NCBI RefSeq assembly: GCF_008710285.1
Contig: NZ_VYQF01000001.1
Span: forward strand, 1,116,001 to 1,180,000
Length of the DNA stretch: 64,000 nucleotides
From: Ginsengibacter hankyongi
Lineage (GTDB): Bacteria; Bacteroidota; Bacteroidia; Chitinophagales; Chitinophagaceae
Direction of reading: 5' to 3'
In this document: positions 34,724 to 44,237 of the stretch, piece after piece
How the letters are laid out: every line of letters starts with the position of its first letter
Numbering within the stretch: position 1 is the first letter of the stretch
The notes under the pieces: generated by a model
The model's database searches: none
The model's input: only the letters and a program-made list of their open reading frames with translations
What the model was told of the DNA's origin: nothing
Program-made: the position numbers and the translations under genes

Positions 34724-36715
34724 ATGCTGAATAATAAAAAAAGGATTTTGATAAATAAATTTTCAATCACATCGTGCTTCAAACAAAGTACTTCGTATAT
34801 CATAATTATATCGTTTATCCTACTCTTCACTTCGTGCGTTGTGAGTGCCCAATGGTATGACCCTGAAAAAGTTGATCATAACGCCAATACTATTTACTCA
34901 TTAGCTTTAAATAAAGCCCAAAATGATGATTATCCTACGGCCATAAAAATGATTAATGAAGCAATAAAGATTGAACCGAAATTCGTTGATGCTTACCTCT
35001 CACTGGCAGGCATAAACGCAAACATGAAAAACTATACCGAATCTGTAAATCAGTTTGAAAAAGCATTTTCATTAGACTCAGTTTATACTTACAATTACCT
35101 GCTTCCTTATTCCATCTCATTAGCGGGCACGGGTCGTTTTAATGATGCGCTGAATGCAGTGAATAAATTTCTTTTAGATACAACTATTAATGACAGAAGC
35201 CGGAAAGCAGGTGAATTCAGGAAGGGAACATACCAGTTTGCTATTGATTATGCTAACACGCATCCCGGAAAAAATTATGTGTTTAACCCAAAGAATCTGG
35301 GTGACAGCATTAATACCACTAACCTCGAATATTTTCCTTCCCTTACCATTGATGGAAAGAAGCTCATTTTTACTGAAAGAATTAACGGCAATGAGGATTT
35401 TTATGAAAGCGATTTAAACGATAAAGGCGTGTGGGGAAAAGCTTATCCATTACCGGGAAATATCAATTCCACAACGTTCAACGAAGGAGCGCAAAATATT
35501 TCGCAGGACGGCAAATGGTTAATTTTTACCGGTTGCAATTTTCCTGAAGGCCTTGGCAGTTGCGACCTGTATATTTCTTATTTAACCAAAACCGGATGGA
35601 GCGAACCTCAAAACCTTGGGCCTAATGTAAATTCAGAATTTTGGGAATCAACCCCATCGCTTTCTCCTGATAAAAGAGATCTTTATTTCAGCAGTAATGT
35701 TCCCGGAGGTTTTGGTGGCAAAGATATCTGGGTCTGCCATCGCGATGAAAATGGAAAATGGGGAGAGCCGCTCAATCTTGGTCCGGATATAAATACGGCA
35801 GGAGATGAAAGCACTCCTTTTATTCATGCAGACAACCAGACTTTGTATTTTAACTCCAACGGGCACGAATGCTACAGCGAAAAGCCCGACATCTTTGTTA
35901 CAAGAAAATTGCCCAATGGAAAATGGAGTAAGCCGGAGAACTTAGGCTACCCGGTTAATACTATTGACGATGAAGGCTCTTTAGTTGTTGCATCTGATGG
36001 TAAAACCGCTTATTATTCCAGCGACCGCAGCGATACGAAAGGCGGCCTTGATATTTATACTTTTCAATTGCGTCAGGACATTCGCCCGCTTAAAACATTA
36101 TGGGTTAAGGGCCAGGTTTATGATAAAAAAACAAAACAAGGTTTGCCATCTTCAGTTGAACTAACGGATATAAATACTCGACAATTAATAAGTAAGTTAC
36201 AAACTGATGAAGATGGAAATTATTTGGTAACGTTACCTGTAGGAAAAGATTATGCGTTTAACGTTCAACGTAAGGGCTATTTATTTTATTCTGAAAATTA
36301 TAATATAAGTTCAACGGCGCCTGATTCTACATTCCTGGCCGATATTCCGCTGCAGCCAATTGAAGCAAACGCAAGCATCATTTTAAAAAATGTTTTTTTC
36401 GATACAAAAAGAACAGAGTTAAAACCAGAATCAATTACGGAGCTGGATAATGTTGTACGGCTGATGAATGAAAATCCAAAAATAAAAATTGTCATCAGCG
36501 GGTATACCGATAATGTTGGTAAACCTTCGGATAATCTTTCACTTTCAAAAGGCCGTGCCGTAGCAGTTGTAAATTATCTTTTAGGCAAAGGCGTAAATAG
36601 TGCAAGATTAAGTTTCCGCGGATTGGGAGAAACAAATCCTGTGGCAGATAATAAAACCGAAGAAGGACGGGCTTTGAACAGGCGAACAGAATTGAGTATT
36701 GTTTCAGTTGAATAA
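34724..36715 (+). CDS. OmpA family protein with TPR, PD40 and carboxypeptidase-regulatory-like domains
   Basis: From the ATG at 34724 the product is 663 residues. The N-terminal segment is basic and then hydrophobic (IIIISFILLFTSCVVSAQ), a signal peptide possibly of lipoprotein type. Then come TPR units (about 45-150), WD40-like PD40 repeats (about 185-430: YFPSLTIDGKKLIFTERI, STPSLSPDKRDLYFSSNVPG), a regulatory-like beta-sandwich (about 445-520) and an OmpA peptidoglycan-binding domain (about 545-660) with GYTDNVGKPSDNLSLSKGRA. This is the domain order of PorE and related proteins that anchor envelope machinery to peptidoglycan. It may link to type IX secretion, though that is inference. Confidence 0.88.
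   Translation: MLNNKKRILINKFSITSCFKQSTSYIIIISFILLFTSCVVSAQWYDPEKVDHNANTIYSLALNKAQNDDYPTAIKMINEAIKIEPKFVDAYLSLAGINANMKNYTESVNQFEKAFSLDSVYTYNYLLPYSISLAGTGRFNDALNAVNKFLLDTTINDRSRKAGEFRKGTYQFAIDYANTHPGKNYVFNPKNLGDSINTTNLEYFPSLTIDGKKLIFTERINGNEDFYESDLNDKGVWGKAYPLPGNINSTTFNEGAQNISQDGKWLIFTGCNFPEGLGSCDLYISYLTKTGWSEPQNLGPNVNSEFWESTPSLSPDKRDLYFSSNVPGGFGGKDIWVCHRDENGKWGEPLNLGPDINTAGDESTPFIHADNQTLYFNSNGHECYSEKPDIFVTRKLPNGKWSKPENLGYPVNTIDDEGSLVVASDGKTAYYSSDRSDTKGGLDIYTFQLRQDIRPLKTLWVKGQVYDKKTKQGLPSSVELTDINTRQLISKLQTDEDGNYLVTLPVGKDYAFNVQRKGYLFYSENYNISSTAPDSTFLADIPLQPIEANASIILKNVFFDTKRTELKPESITELDNVVRLMNENPKIKIVISGYTDNVGKPSDNLSLSKGRAVAVVNYLLGKGVNSARLSFRGLGETNPVADNKTEEGRALNRRTELSIVSVE
34767..34802 (-). repeat. 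REP-like repeat, inverted arm, inside the signal-peptide region
   Basis: The plus strand holds CACATCGTGCTTC and AGTACTTCGTATATC. The 12-mer ACATCGTGCTTC is identical to 1803-1814 in prmC. It lies in inverse orientation to 34617-34650, about 117 bases away, and is translated in the N-terminal segment of the OmpA-family gene. Confidence 0.45.
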
Positions 36716-36747
36716 TTTTTTTTATTATTGTTGACATATCTATTTAT

Positions 36748-37851
36748 TTGTCAGCAGAACTTAAATATCAAATAGCGCTTACGCTCGTACCCAACATTGG
36801 TGATATACACGCTAAGGCGCTAATCAATCACTTCGGTAATGCGGAAGCTATTTTTTCAGCCAGGAAAAAAAACCTGGAAATTCTGGAAGGTATCGGAACA
36901 GTACGGGCGAATTCTATCAAGGCATTCAATGACTTTTCAAAGGCTGAGCGGGAAATTGATTTCATAAAAAAATATAAAATTACTCCCCTCTTCATTACAG
37001 ATAAAAATTATCCTAAACGATTATTGAATTGCTACGATAGTCCCGCCATGTTATATTTTAAAGGAAATGCAGATCTGAATTCCCCAAAAATTATTGCCGT
37101 TGTTGGTACAAGAAATAATAACGAATACGGCAAAACAATTTGTGAAAAACTCATTGAAGATCTTGCAGGCGAAGAGGTAATGGTTATTAGCGGTCTCGCA
37201 TTTGGAATAGACAGCATTGCACATAAGGCATCAATTAAAAATAACCTGAAAACAATTGGTGTGCTCGCACATGGGCTCGATAGAATTTATCCTTCTCAAA
37301 ATTCCGGTCTTGCAAAACAAATGATTTCTAATGGTGGGTTACTTACTGAGTTTAGAAGTTTTACTAAACCCGACCGCCAGAATTTTCCCTCCAGGAACAG
37401 GATTGTGGCAGGAATAAGCGATGCAATCATTGTTGTTGAAACCGGTGTTAAAGGTGGCTCACTTATAACTGCAGAATTAGGTAACGGTTATAATAAAGAT
37501 GTATTCGCTTTTCCCGGAAGAATCAATGACAGTAAAAGCGAAGGCTGCAATTTCCTGATTAAAAATAATAAAGCCGCTTTAATTACCTGTGGTAATGATA
37601 TTCTCGAGAATATGGGTTGGAAAAAGAAAAAAGAAATTTCTGTGAAGAAACAAAGAGAGCTATTTATTGAGCTTACCCCGGATGAAAAGACGGTGGTAAA
37701 TATTTTAAATCAACAGGAACAAATTCATATTGACGAGCTTTTCCTAAAGAGTAAACTTTCGAGTAGTGCTGTTGCTGCTGCATTGCTAATGCTGGAAATG
37801 CAGGGAGTTGTTATTTCACTGCCTGGAAAAATTTATAAAATAACCCCCTGA
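36748..37851 (+). CDS. dprA: DNA-processing protein DprA
   Basis: DprA binds incoming single-stranded DNA and loads RecA during natural transformation. The 367-residue protein has an N-terminal SAM/HHH-like part (NIGDIHAKALINHFGN), the Rossmann-like DprA core (IAVVGTRNNNEYGKTICEKL, VMVISGLAFGIDSIAHKASI, IGVLAHGLDRIYPSQN, FPSRNRIVAGISDAIIVVE) and a C-terminal winged helix (about 305-367). The start is TTG at 36748, since no ATG lies upstream in frame. It lies 32 bases after the OmpA-family gene. Presence of dprA alone does not prove competence. Confidence 0.95.
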   Translation: MSAELKYQIALTLVPNIGDIHAKALINHFGNAEAIFSARKKNLEILEGIGTVRANSIKAFNDFSKAEREIDFIKKYKITPLFITDKNYPKRLLNCYDSPAMLYFKGNADLNSPKIIAVVGTRNNNEYGKTICEKLIEDLAGEEVMVISGLAFGIDSIAHKASIKNNLKTIGVLAHGLDRIYPSQNSGLAKQMISNGGLLTEFRSFTKPDRQNFPSRNRIVAGISDAIIVVETGVKGGSLITAELGNGYNKDVFAFPGRINDSKSEGCNFLIKNNKAALITCGNDILENMGWKKKKEISVKKQRELFIELTPDEKTVVNILNQQEQIHIDELFLKSKLSSSAVAAALLMLEMQGVVISLPGKIYKITP

Positions 37852-37896
37852 ATCCATAAAAAGGGTTTTAAAAACTTTGGATAAAAATATTTTTTT

Positions 37897-37918
37897 GTTC
37901 CCCTTTAGGGGTTAGGGG
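37897..37918. repeat. CCCCT/AGGGG palindrome before guaB
   Basis: CCCCT (37900-37904) can pair with AGGGG at 37907-37911 or with a second AGGGG at 37914-37918. It lies nine bases before the guaB -7 box and so probably upstream of the transcription start. It could mark dprA 3' processing or be a protein site. Confidence 0.4.
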
Positions 37919-37926
37919 TGTTTCCT

Positions 37927-37934
37927 TATCTTTG
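37927..37934 (+). promoter_or_regulatory. -7 box of guaB, leaderless
   Basis: TATCTTTG matches TAnnTTTG and ends three bases before the guaB ATG at 37938. Transcription should begin at or within a base or two of the ATG. Confidence 0.55.
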
Positions 37935-37937
37935 CAC

Positions 37938-39425
37938 ATGGCTACAATAAATAACGCTTCGGCTGCTTCCAAAAAATTTTTCGGTGAAGGACTAACATTC
38001 GATGATGTGCTGCTTATGCCTGCTTACAGCGATGTATTACCGCGGGATGTTATTACTAAAACACATCTTACAAAAACACTCTCTTTAAATATTCCGATGC
38101 TTAGTGCCGCGATGGATACTGTTACAGAAGCATCACTTGCAATAGCGCTCGCCCGCGAAGGGGGATTAGGTATTTTGCATAAAAACATGAGCATCGAAAA
38201 CCAGGCTGCGCAGGTGAGAAAAGTGAAACGAAGTGAGAGTGGTTTAATTTTAGATCCAATTACGCTGAGCATAGACGCAACTATTGCTGACGCACTAAAA
38301 CTCATGAAAGAAAATAAAATAGGTGGTATTCCTATTGTTGATAATACAGGAAAACTGGTGGGAATATTAACTAACCGCGACTTAAGATTTGAAGATAATT
38401 TCAGTCGCAAGGTGAGCGAATTAATGACCAAAGAAAATCTTATCATAGCACCAGAAGGAACTGATCTGAAAAAAGCGCAATCCATTTTAAGGAAGTATAA
38501 AATTGAAAAACTTCCCGTCGTAAACAAGGCAGGAATTTTAAAAGGGCTTATCACCTACAGGGATATTTTGCAGGTGCATAATCATCCGCACGCTACTAAA
38601 GATTCTTTCGGCAGGTTACTGGTGGGAGCTGGTGTGGGAATTACAAAAGATATAGGCGACAGAGTGTATGCCTTACAGCAGGTAGGCGTAGACGTTATAT
38701 GCCTCGATAGTGCACACGGTCATACTAAGGGAGTTATAGATGCCCTGAAAAAAATAAAGAAAGATTTTAAAAATATTGAAGTCATTGCCGGCAATATCGC
38801 AACCGGCAACGGGGCAAAAGCATTAGCCGAAGCGGGAGCAGATGCCGTTAAAGTGGGTATAGGACCAGGTTCAATTTGCACAACACGTATAGTAGCGGGA
38901 GCAGGTGTACCCCAAATAACTGCTTTAATGGAAGTTTCTGCTGCTTTAAAAAATAAGGAAACCGGCATAATAGCTGATGGCGGAATCAGGTATACAGGTG
39001 ATATGGTAAAAGCCATTGCAGCAGGCGCAGATTGTGTAATGATGGGCGGTGTTTTTGCCGGAACCGAAGAAAGCCCGGGCGAAACAATTATTTATGAAGG
39101 AAGAAAATTTAAACAATACAGGGGCATGGGTTCTTTGGGTGCCATGGCACAAGGCAGCAGCGACCGGTATTTTCAAAATGGAGATGAGCAGGCTAAAAAA
39201 TTTGTTCCTGAAGGCATTGAAGGCCGGGTTGCATATAAAGGTTTCTTAAGTGAAGTGGTTCACCAGTTTACCGGGGGCCTTCGTGCAGGCATGGGTTATT
39301 GTGGCGCGAAGGATATTGGTTCTCTTCAAAAAGCAACATTTATAAAAATTACCAATGCAGGCATGAGAGAAAGTCATGCTCACGATATTGAAATAACCAG
39401 GGAAGCTCCAAATTATAGCCGGTAG
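37938..39425 (+). CDS. guaB: inosine-5'-monophosphate dehydrogenase
   Basis: IMPDH oxidises IMP to XMP with NAD, the committed step to guanine nucleotides. From the ATG at 37938 the 495-residue protein has the N-terminal barrel start ([20 protein letters not shown]), two CBS domains at about 105-220, [13 protein letters not shown], the catalytic cysteine loop [40 protein letters not shown] and the flap with [14 protein letters not shown] two codons upstream lies within the -7 box and is not credible. Only three bases separate the box from the ATG. Confidence 0.97.
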   Translation: MATINNASAASKKFFGEGLTFDDVLLMPAYSDVLPRDVITKTHLTKTLSLNIPMLSAAMDTVTEASLAIALAREGGLGILHKNMSIENQAAQVRKVKRSESGLILDPITLSIDATIADALKLMKENKIGGIPIVDNTGKLVGILTNRDLRFEDNFSRKVSELMTKENLIIAPEGTDLKKAQSILRKYKIEKLPVVNKAGILKGLITYRDILQVHNHPHATKDSFGRLLVGAGVGITKDIGDRVYALQQVGVDVICLDSAHGHTKGVIDALKKIKKDFKNIEVIAGNIATGNGAKALAEAGADAVKVGIGPGSICTTRIVAGAGVPQITALMEVSAALKNKETGIIADGGIRYTGDMVKAIAAGADCVMMGGVFAGTEESPGETIIYEGRKFKQYRGMGSLGAMAQGSSDRYFQNGDEQAKKFVPEGIEGRVAYKGFLSEVVHQFTGGLRAGMGYCGAKDIGSLQKATFIKITNAGMRESHAHDIEITREAPNYSR

Positions 39426-39493
39426 GCCTCTTCAGCTGTCGCGGAGAAGGAGTTCAACACGTCAATTATATCTAAGTCCTATAACAAAATTTA

Positions 39494-40675
39494 ATGACAA
39501 TTATCAAATTTAGAATTGCGTTAGTCCTTATTGTTCTTTCACTTTTCTTTTCTTCAAACACCTTTTCGCAGGACGATTCGTGCCATTTGCGCATAAGCAT
39601 TTTAACATGCGCACCCGGAGAAGAATTATATTCCACATTCGGACACAGTGCCGTTCGGGTAACCGACAGCGTTAGTCATAATGATATAGTATATAATTAC
39701 GGCACTTTCAATTTTGATGAGCCCGGGTTTTATACAAAATTTATTCGAGGCAAGCTTTCCTTCTATTTATCTACTGATGACTTTGAATCTTTTATAGAAG
39801 AGTACCGCGAGGAAAAAAGAGATATAACTGAACAGGTTTTGAATTTAACCTGTGCTGAAAAATATAATGTGGTATTGCTGCTCCAGGCCAATATGCTTCC
39901 TGCTAACAGAACTTACAAATACGATTTCACATTTGACAACTGCACAACAAGGCTGCGGGATCTTATCGAAAAATCTGCGGATACTTCTCTTCATTTCAAG
40001 AATGTGCTGCATACGAAAAAAACTTTTCGCGATCTTATCTATAAATATCTCGATAAAAATGATAAACAATGGAGCAAGCTGGGTATTGATATTTTATTGG
40101 GAAAGCCCACCGATGCAGTAATGAAACCACGTGAGGTAATGTTTTTACCAGATTATCTTCTCGAAACTTTTGATAGTACCACAATCGATTCCAGGCCATT
40201 GGTTAAGCAAAAGCAACCCATACTTGAATTAAATATTCCGCCCGTTACCGTAAATTATTTCATCCACCCGCTTTTTATATTCTCATGCATTTTTGTATTG
40301 ATTGTTTTGCTGAGTTTTTCTAAAAATACATTTATAAAAAGAGTATTGATAGCATTCGATGGCTTTATGTTCTTTATTACCGGCCTGCTTGGAATATTAT
40401 TAATTTTTATGTGGTTTGGCACCGACCATCTCATGTGTAAGGACAATTTTAATTTGCTTTGGGCATGGCCCACAAATATTATAGCAGCATTTTATATTCA
40501 TTCTAAAAAAAGGCCCGGCACAAAATATTTCATGATCTATGCAATATTCAACCTGGTGCTTTTTGGCTGTTGGTTTTTTTTATCCCAACATTTAAATCCG
40601 TCTTTAATACCGGTGATCGCTATTTTAATCTTTAGAAGTATTTTATATATTTCGAGAGGAAAAAGTTATTCATGA
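39494..40675 (+). CDS. DUF4105/Lnb N-terminal-domain membrane protein
   Basis: The 393-residue protein has a signal segment (LVLIVLSLFFSSNTFSQ) and a periplasmic DUF4105 domain (about 28-190) with ELYSTFGHSAVRV and YNYGTFNFDEPGFYTKFIRG. Five or so membrane helices follow from about 253 (FIHPLFIFSCIFVLIVLLSF, FMFFITGLLGILLIFMWFG). DUF4105 is the periplasmic domain of Lnb, described as a lipoprotein N-acyltransferase in Bacteroides. The His in FGHS and nearby Cys residues could be catalytic. It overlaps the next gene by four bases (ATGA). Confidence 0.82.
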   Translation: MTIIKFRIALVLIVLSLFFSSNTFSQDDSCHLRISILTCAPGEELYSTFGHSAVRVTDSVSHNDIVYNYGTFNFDEPGFYTKFIRGKLSFYLSTDDFESFIEEYREEKRDITEQVLNLTCAEKYNVVLLLQANMLPANRTYKYDFTFDNCTTRLRDLIEKSADTSLHFKNVLHTKKTFRDLIYKYLDKNDKQWSKLGIDILLGKPTDAVMKPREVMFLPDYLLETFDSTTIDSRPLVKQKQPILELNIPPVTVNYFIHPLFIFSCIFVLIVLLSFSKNTFIKRVLIAFDGFMFFITGLLGILLIFMWFGTDHLMCKDNFNLLWAWPTNIIAAFYIHSKKRPGTKYFMIYAIFNLVLFGCWFFLSQHLNPSLIPVIAILIFRSILYISRGKSYS

Positions 40676-41475
40676 AGCATATAATTTTTCAGAATAAAAA
40701 AATATTTTATAACACTGCAGGCAATGGAAAACCGGTAATGCTATTGCATGGTTTTGCTGAAGATGGCAATATATGGAAATACCAGTTTAAAAAATTAAAA
40801 GAAAAATTTTTTGTAATTGTTCCTGATCTTCCCGGCAGCGGTGCATCCGAAATGCCGGATGGAGAGATATCTATTGAGGATTGTGCTGAAGTGGTAAAAG
40901 CGATTGCTGATGCGGAATTGGTTAGTACAAACGAAAACCAGTTTACATTAATCGGGCATAGCATGGGCGGATACGTTGCGCTTGCCTTCGCTGACAAATA
41001 TCCCGGATGCTTAAATGCATTGGGTCTTTTCCATTCAACTGCTTATGCAGATGATGATGCAAAAAAAGAAATAAGAAAAAAAGGTATAGAATTCATTACC
41101 AACAACGGGGCAGCCTCATTTTTAAGAACCACCACTCCTAATTTATTTTCAGAAAAAACAAAAAAGAATTCACCGGAGCTTATCGAAAACCTGGTCGCCA
41201 GTTCTAAATACTTTTCCTCTGAAGCGCTTATTCAATATTATAGAGCGATGATGAAGAGGCCTGATCGTACCCACGTTTTACAGTCATTTAAAAAGCCTGT
41301 TCTTTTTCTTATTGGTAAAAATGATAATTCCGTTCCCCTCAAAGCCTCCATGGAACAATGTTATTTGCCTGCTATTGCATACATTAAATTATTCCGCAAT
41401 TCAGGACACATGGGCATGTGGGAAGAAAGAAAAGCTGCCAATACTTTTTTACTCGGGTCTTTGAAGCAGTTATAG
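40672..41475 (+). CDS. alpha/beta hydrolase
   Basis: The 267-residue cytoplasmic protein has the alpha/beta-hydrolase fold: PVMLLHGFAEDG for the oxyanion region near residue 23-34, the nucleophile elbow GHSMGG with Ser97, an acid residue in LIGKNDNSVPL and the catalytic His246 in SGHMGMWE. The substrate is unknown; homologues include esterases and C-C bond hydrolases. Its ATG overlaps the stop of the DUF4105 gene, so the two are coupled, but a shared pathway is inference only. Confidence 0.88.
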   Translation: MKHIIFQNKKIFYNTAGNGKPVMLLHGFAEDGNIWKYQFKKLKEKFFVIVPDLPGSGASEMPDGEISIEDCAEVVKAIADAELVSTNENQFTLIGHSMGGYVALAFADKYPGCLNALGLFHSTAYADDDAKKEIRKKGIEFITNNGAASFLRTTTPNLFSEKTKKNSPELIENLVASSKYFSSEALIQYYRAMMKRPDRTHVLQSFKKPVLFLIGKNDNSVPLKASMEQCYLPAIAYIKLFRNSGHMGMWEERKAANTFLLGSLKQL

Positions 41476-41568
41476 TATCCGGCATCGCGTAGATTTACTA
41501 AAATTGCTTTAATTAAGACGGTGAGACTTTTTTGTGTAATTTAATATCATAAATTACGTCAGTTTTAA

Positions 41569-44178
41569 ATGAAAAAAATCCTACTCATATGCATAATTTT
41601 TTTCATGGTATTTCCATGCATGGCTTCGCATATTGTAGGTGGCGAAATGACTTATGAGTATGTGGGCCAGGGTTCAGCTCCCAATACCAGTAAATATACT
41701 ATCACCCTAAAATTATTCCGAGACGAGAATTGTACAAATTGTGCGCAAATGCCTGCTGATGTTTGGATAGGCATCTATAATAATGACAATGGTTCTGAAA
41801 TTATTGATCCTGGAAGCGGACATAACTATTTTGATGTAGTGAAAGCCAGCGAAAGTCTTGTGCCGGTTAATCCATTTCCTCCCTGCATTTCCAACCCACC
41901 GGTACTTCAGTATGATGTTGCAATTTATACACTGCAAGTTACTTTGCCGGATAATGTAAAAGGATATGCGGGAGCTTATCAAACCTGTTGCCGCGTACAT
42001 CCTTTGGAAAATGTATTTAATGATTCAGGTTCAGGCGGTGGAACCGGTTCAACCTATAGTTGTTCTATTCCCCCGGTACATGATAGCTCTCCGCAGTTTG
42101 CCACCAGTATAGATGCGATCTGCCAGAAAAAGCATTTTACATTGCAGTATAATGCTTCTGATAAAGATGGAGATTCTTTGGTGTATGCTTTTGCTCCGGC
42201 TTATAACAGTGGTGCAATCACAGATTCAAGAAATGTAAACCCTGCGGCCCCTGCTTATGGTTCAGTGAACTATATTAATGGCTACACTTCCCAGGATCCT
42301 TTAGGTGACAAAGCCGTCATCGATCCTCAAACTGGTATTATTAGCGGCATTGCACCTGGTGTTGGAGAATATGTGGTATGCGTTGCCGCTAGATCTTATA
42401 GAAACGGAGTTTTTGTAAGTGAGCATAGAAAAGATTTCATTGTTAACGTTACCAATTGTGATTTTGCAGGAGTTGAACTGGACCCCAAACCAGTAAGTTG
42501 CGATGGATTTTCTGTGGATTTTTCAAATGATAATAATTCTTCTCAAAACCAAACATTTTATTGGGAGTTTGGAGACCCGGCAAGTGGAGTTTCCGATACA
42601 TCAACCCTTAAAACTCCAACACACGTATATAGCGATACGGGGGCTTATGTTTATAAGTTAGTGATCAACCGGGGCCAGCAGTGTTCGGATTCTGCTACAC
42701 AAATACGATCAGTATATCCCGGGTTTTTTCCGGGGTTTACGTCGACCGGCCGATGCGTTAATACTGCTATTCAGTTTAACGATACTACCAAGTCAAGATA
42801 CGGGGCAGTAAGTGCATGGCGCTGGAATTTTGGCAACCCTGCTGCGACTAATGATACATCTATAATAAAAAATCCGGCTTACACTTATTCCGCCACAGGT
42901 AATTATCCCGTGCAATTAACTGTTTCGAACAGTAAGGGATGTATTAAAACCATCGCTGACACAATCGCGATAATAGATAAGCCCGCGTTTGATGTCACCA
43001 ATGATACATTAATATGCTCAATAGATACGTTGCAACTAACTGCTACCGGTACGGGCAGTATTGTTTGGACTCCCAATTATAATATAAATAATGAGAATAG
43101 TTTTAACCCGTTAGTAAGCCCCAAAACAACTACGACTTATTCGGCAACCTTAACTGAAACGGCAGGATGTTTTGCTACCAAATCTGTTGTGGTAAATGTT
43201 ATTGACAATGTAACTTTAAATGCGGGCAACGATTCTACTATTTGCCAAACGGATTCAATAAGATTAAATCCCGTGAGTGACGGATTGCATTATGTATGGA
43301 CTCCCGCTGTATCATTAAACAACAATACAGTAAAAAATCCAACGGCAGCACCATCAATAAACACTACTTTTCATGTGGTGGCTAGCATAGGCAAATGTAA
43401 TGCAGCGGATGATGTGTTCATACGTGTTGTGCCATATCCCAATGCAAATGCGGGCGTAGATACCACGATTTGTTTTCCTGCAAGTATTCAATTACATGCT
43501 TCAGGTGGCACTTCTTACCTATGGTCTCCATCCACATTTTTAAGTAATCCAAATGTTGCTGATCCGGTGGCCACTCCTTCCCAATCCATAAGATATATTG
43601 TGGCGGTAACAGATGTGTTAGGGTGTCCCAAGTCTTCATTTGATAGTGTTCTTGTTTTGGTTGAAAAAATTGTAGCAGATGCGGGCCCAAGGGATACAAA
43701 TATTGTCGTGAACCAGCCACTGCAGCTAAATGGTACCGGTGCAGAAACTTTTACCTGGAGTCCTTCAACGGGTTTAAATAACCCCGGTATTGCCAACCCG
43801 GTCGCCTTACTATCAGAAAGCCAGCAATATGTTTTAAAGGTGCAAAGTGCAGCAGGTTGCACGGGCACTGACACAATTAATGTAACAGTTTATAAAGTAG
43901 ACCCGGGATTATATGTACCAAATGCGTTTACTCCTAACGGCGACGGAGTAAACGACGTTTTCAGGCCAATTCCTATTGGCATGAAATCTCTGAAATATTT
44001 TAAAGTATATAACCGGGGTGGCCAATTAATATTTTCAACTTCTATTCAGAACAAAGGATGGGATGGAACCTTTAAAGGGAAACCGCAGGATACCGATGTT
44101 TTCGTGTGGATAGTTGAAGGCTTGGATTACCAGGGCAAAATTATCTTTCAAAAAGGAAGCGTTACATTAATAAGATGA
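41569..44178 (+). CDS. PKD-domain protein with gliding-motility-type C-terminal domain
   Basis: The 869-residue protein has a signal peptide (cleavage near ASHIVGGEM, residue 20) and an N-terminal beta domain with CTNC and paired cysteines. PKD domains follow (about 300-385 and 390-470: YWEFGDPASGVSDTSTLKTP, AWRWNFGNPAATNDTS). Three or more Ig-like repeats follow, with D-T-x-I-C motifs (NDSTICQTDSIRL, VDTTICFPASIQL). The last 95 residues are the gliding-motility-associated C-terminal domain: PNAFTPNGDGVNDVF with a likely Ca site and GWDGTFKGKPQ. This tail directs export by type IX secretion. The protein is likely surface-exposed or adhesive. Confidence 0.9.
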   Translation: MKKILLICIIFFMVFPCMASHIVGGEMTYEYVGQGSAPNTSKYTITLKLFRDENCTNCAQMPADVWIGIYNNDNGSEIIDPGSGHNYFDVVKASESLVPVNPFPPCISNPPVLQYDVAIYTLQVTLPDNVKGYAGAYQTCCRVHPLENVFNDSGSGGGTGSTYSCSIPPVHDSSPQFATSIDAICQKKHFTLQYNASDKDGDSLVYAFAPAYNSGAITDSRNVNPAAPAYGSVNYINGYTSQDPLGDKAVIDPQTGIISGIAPGVGEYVVCVAARSYRNGVFVSEHRKDFIVNVTNCDFAGVELDPKPVSCDGFSVDFSNDNNSSQNQTFYWEFGDPASGVSDTSTLKTPTHVYSDTGAYVYKLVINRGQQCSDSATQIRSVYPGFFPGFTSTGRCVNTAIQFNDTTKSRYGAVSAWRWNFGNPAATNDTSIIKNPAYTYSATGNYPVQLTVSNSKGCIKTIADTIAIIDKPAFDVTNDTLICSIDTLQLTATGTGSIVWTPNYNINNENSFNPLVSPKTTTTYSATLTETAGCFATKSVVVNVIDNVTLNAGNDSTICQTDSIRLNPVSDGLHYVWTPAVSLNNNTVKNPTAAPSINTTFHVVASIGKCNAADDVFIRVVPYPNANAGVDTTICFPASIQLHASGGTSYLWSPSTFLSNPNVADPVATPSQSIRYIVAVTDVLGCPKSSFDSVLVLVEKIVADAGPRDTNIVVNQPLQLNGTGAETFTWSPSTGLNNPGIANPVALLSESQQYVLKVQSAAGCTGTDTINVTVYKVDPGLYVPNAFTPNGDGVNDVFRPIPIGMKSLKYFKVYNRGGQLIFSTSIQNKGWDGTFKGKPQDTDVFVWIVEGLDYQGKIIFQKGSVTLIR

Positions 44179-44237
44179 TGCATCGATCTGCAAATTGCAA
44201 GTCAATTAAAAAGCTTGCTTATTAACCAATTCGCCAT

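Noticed and set aside
38024-38554. Open frame of 176 codons antisense to guaB
   Set aside because: Shadow of a conserved gene; composition follows the opposite frame.
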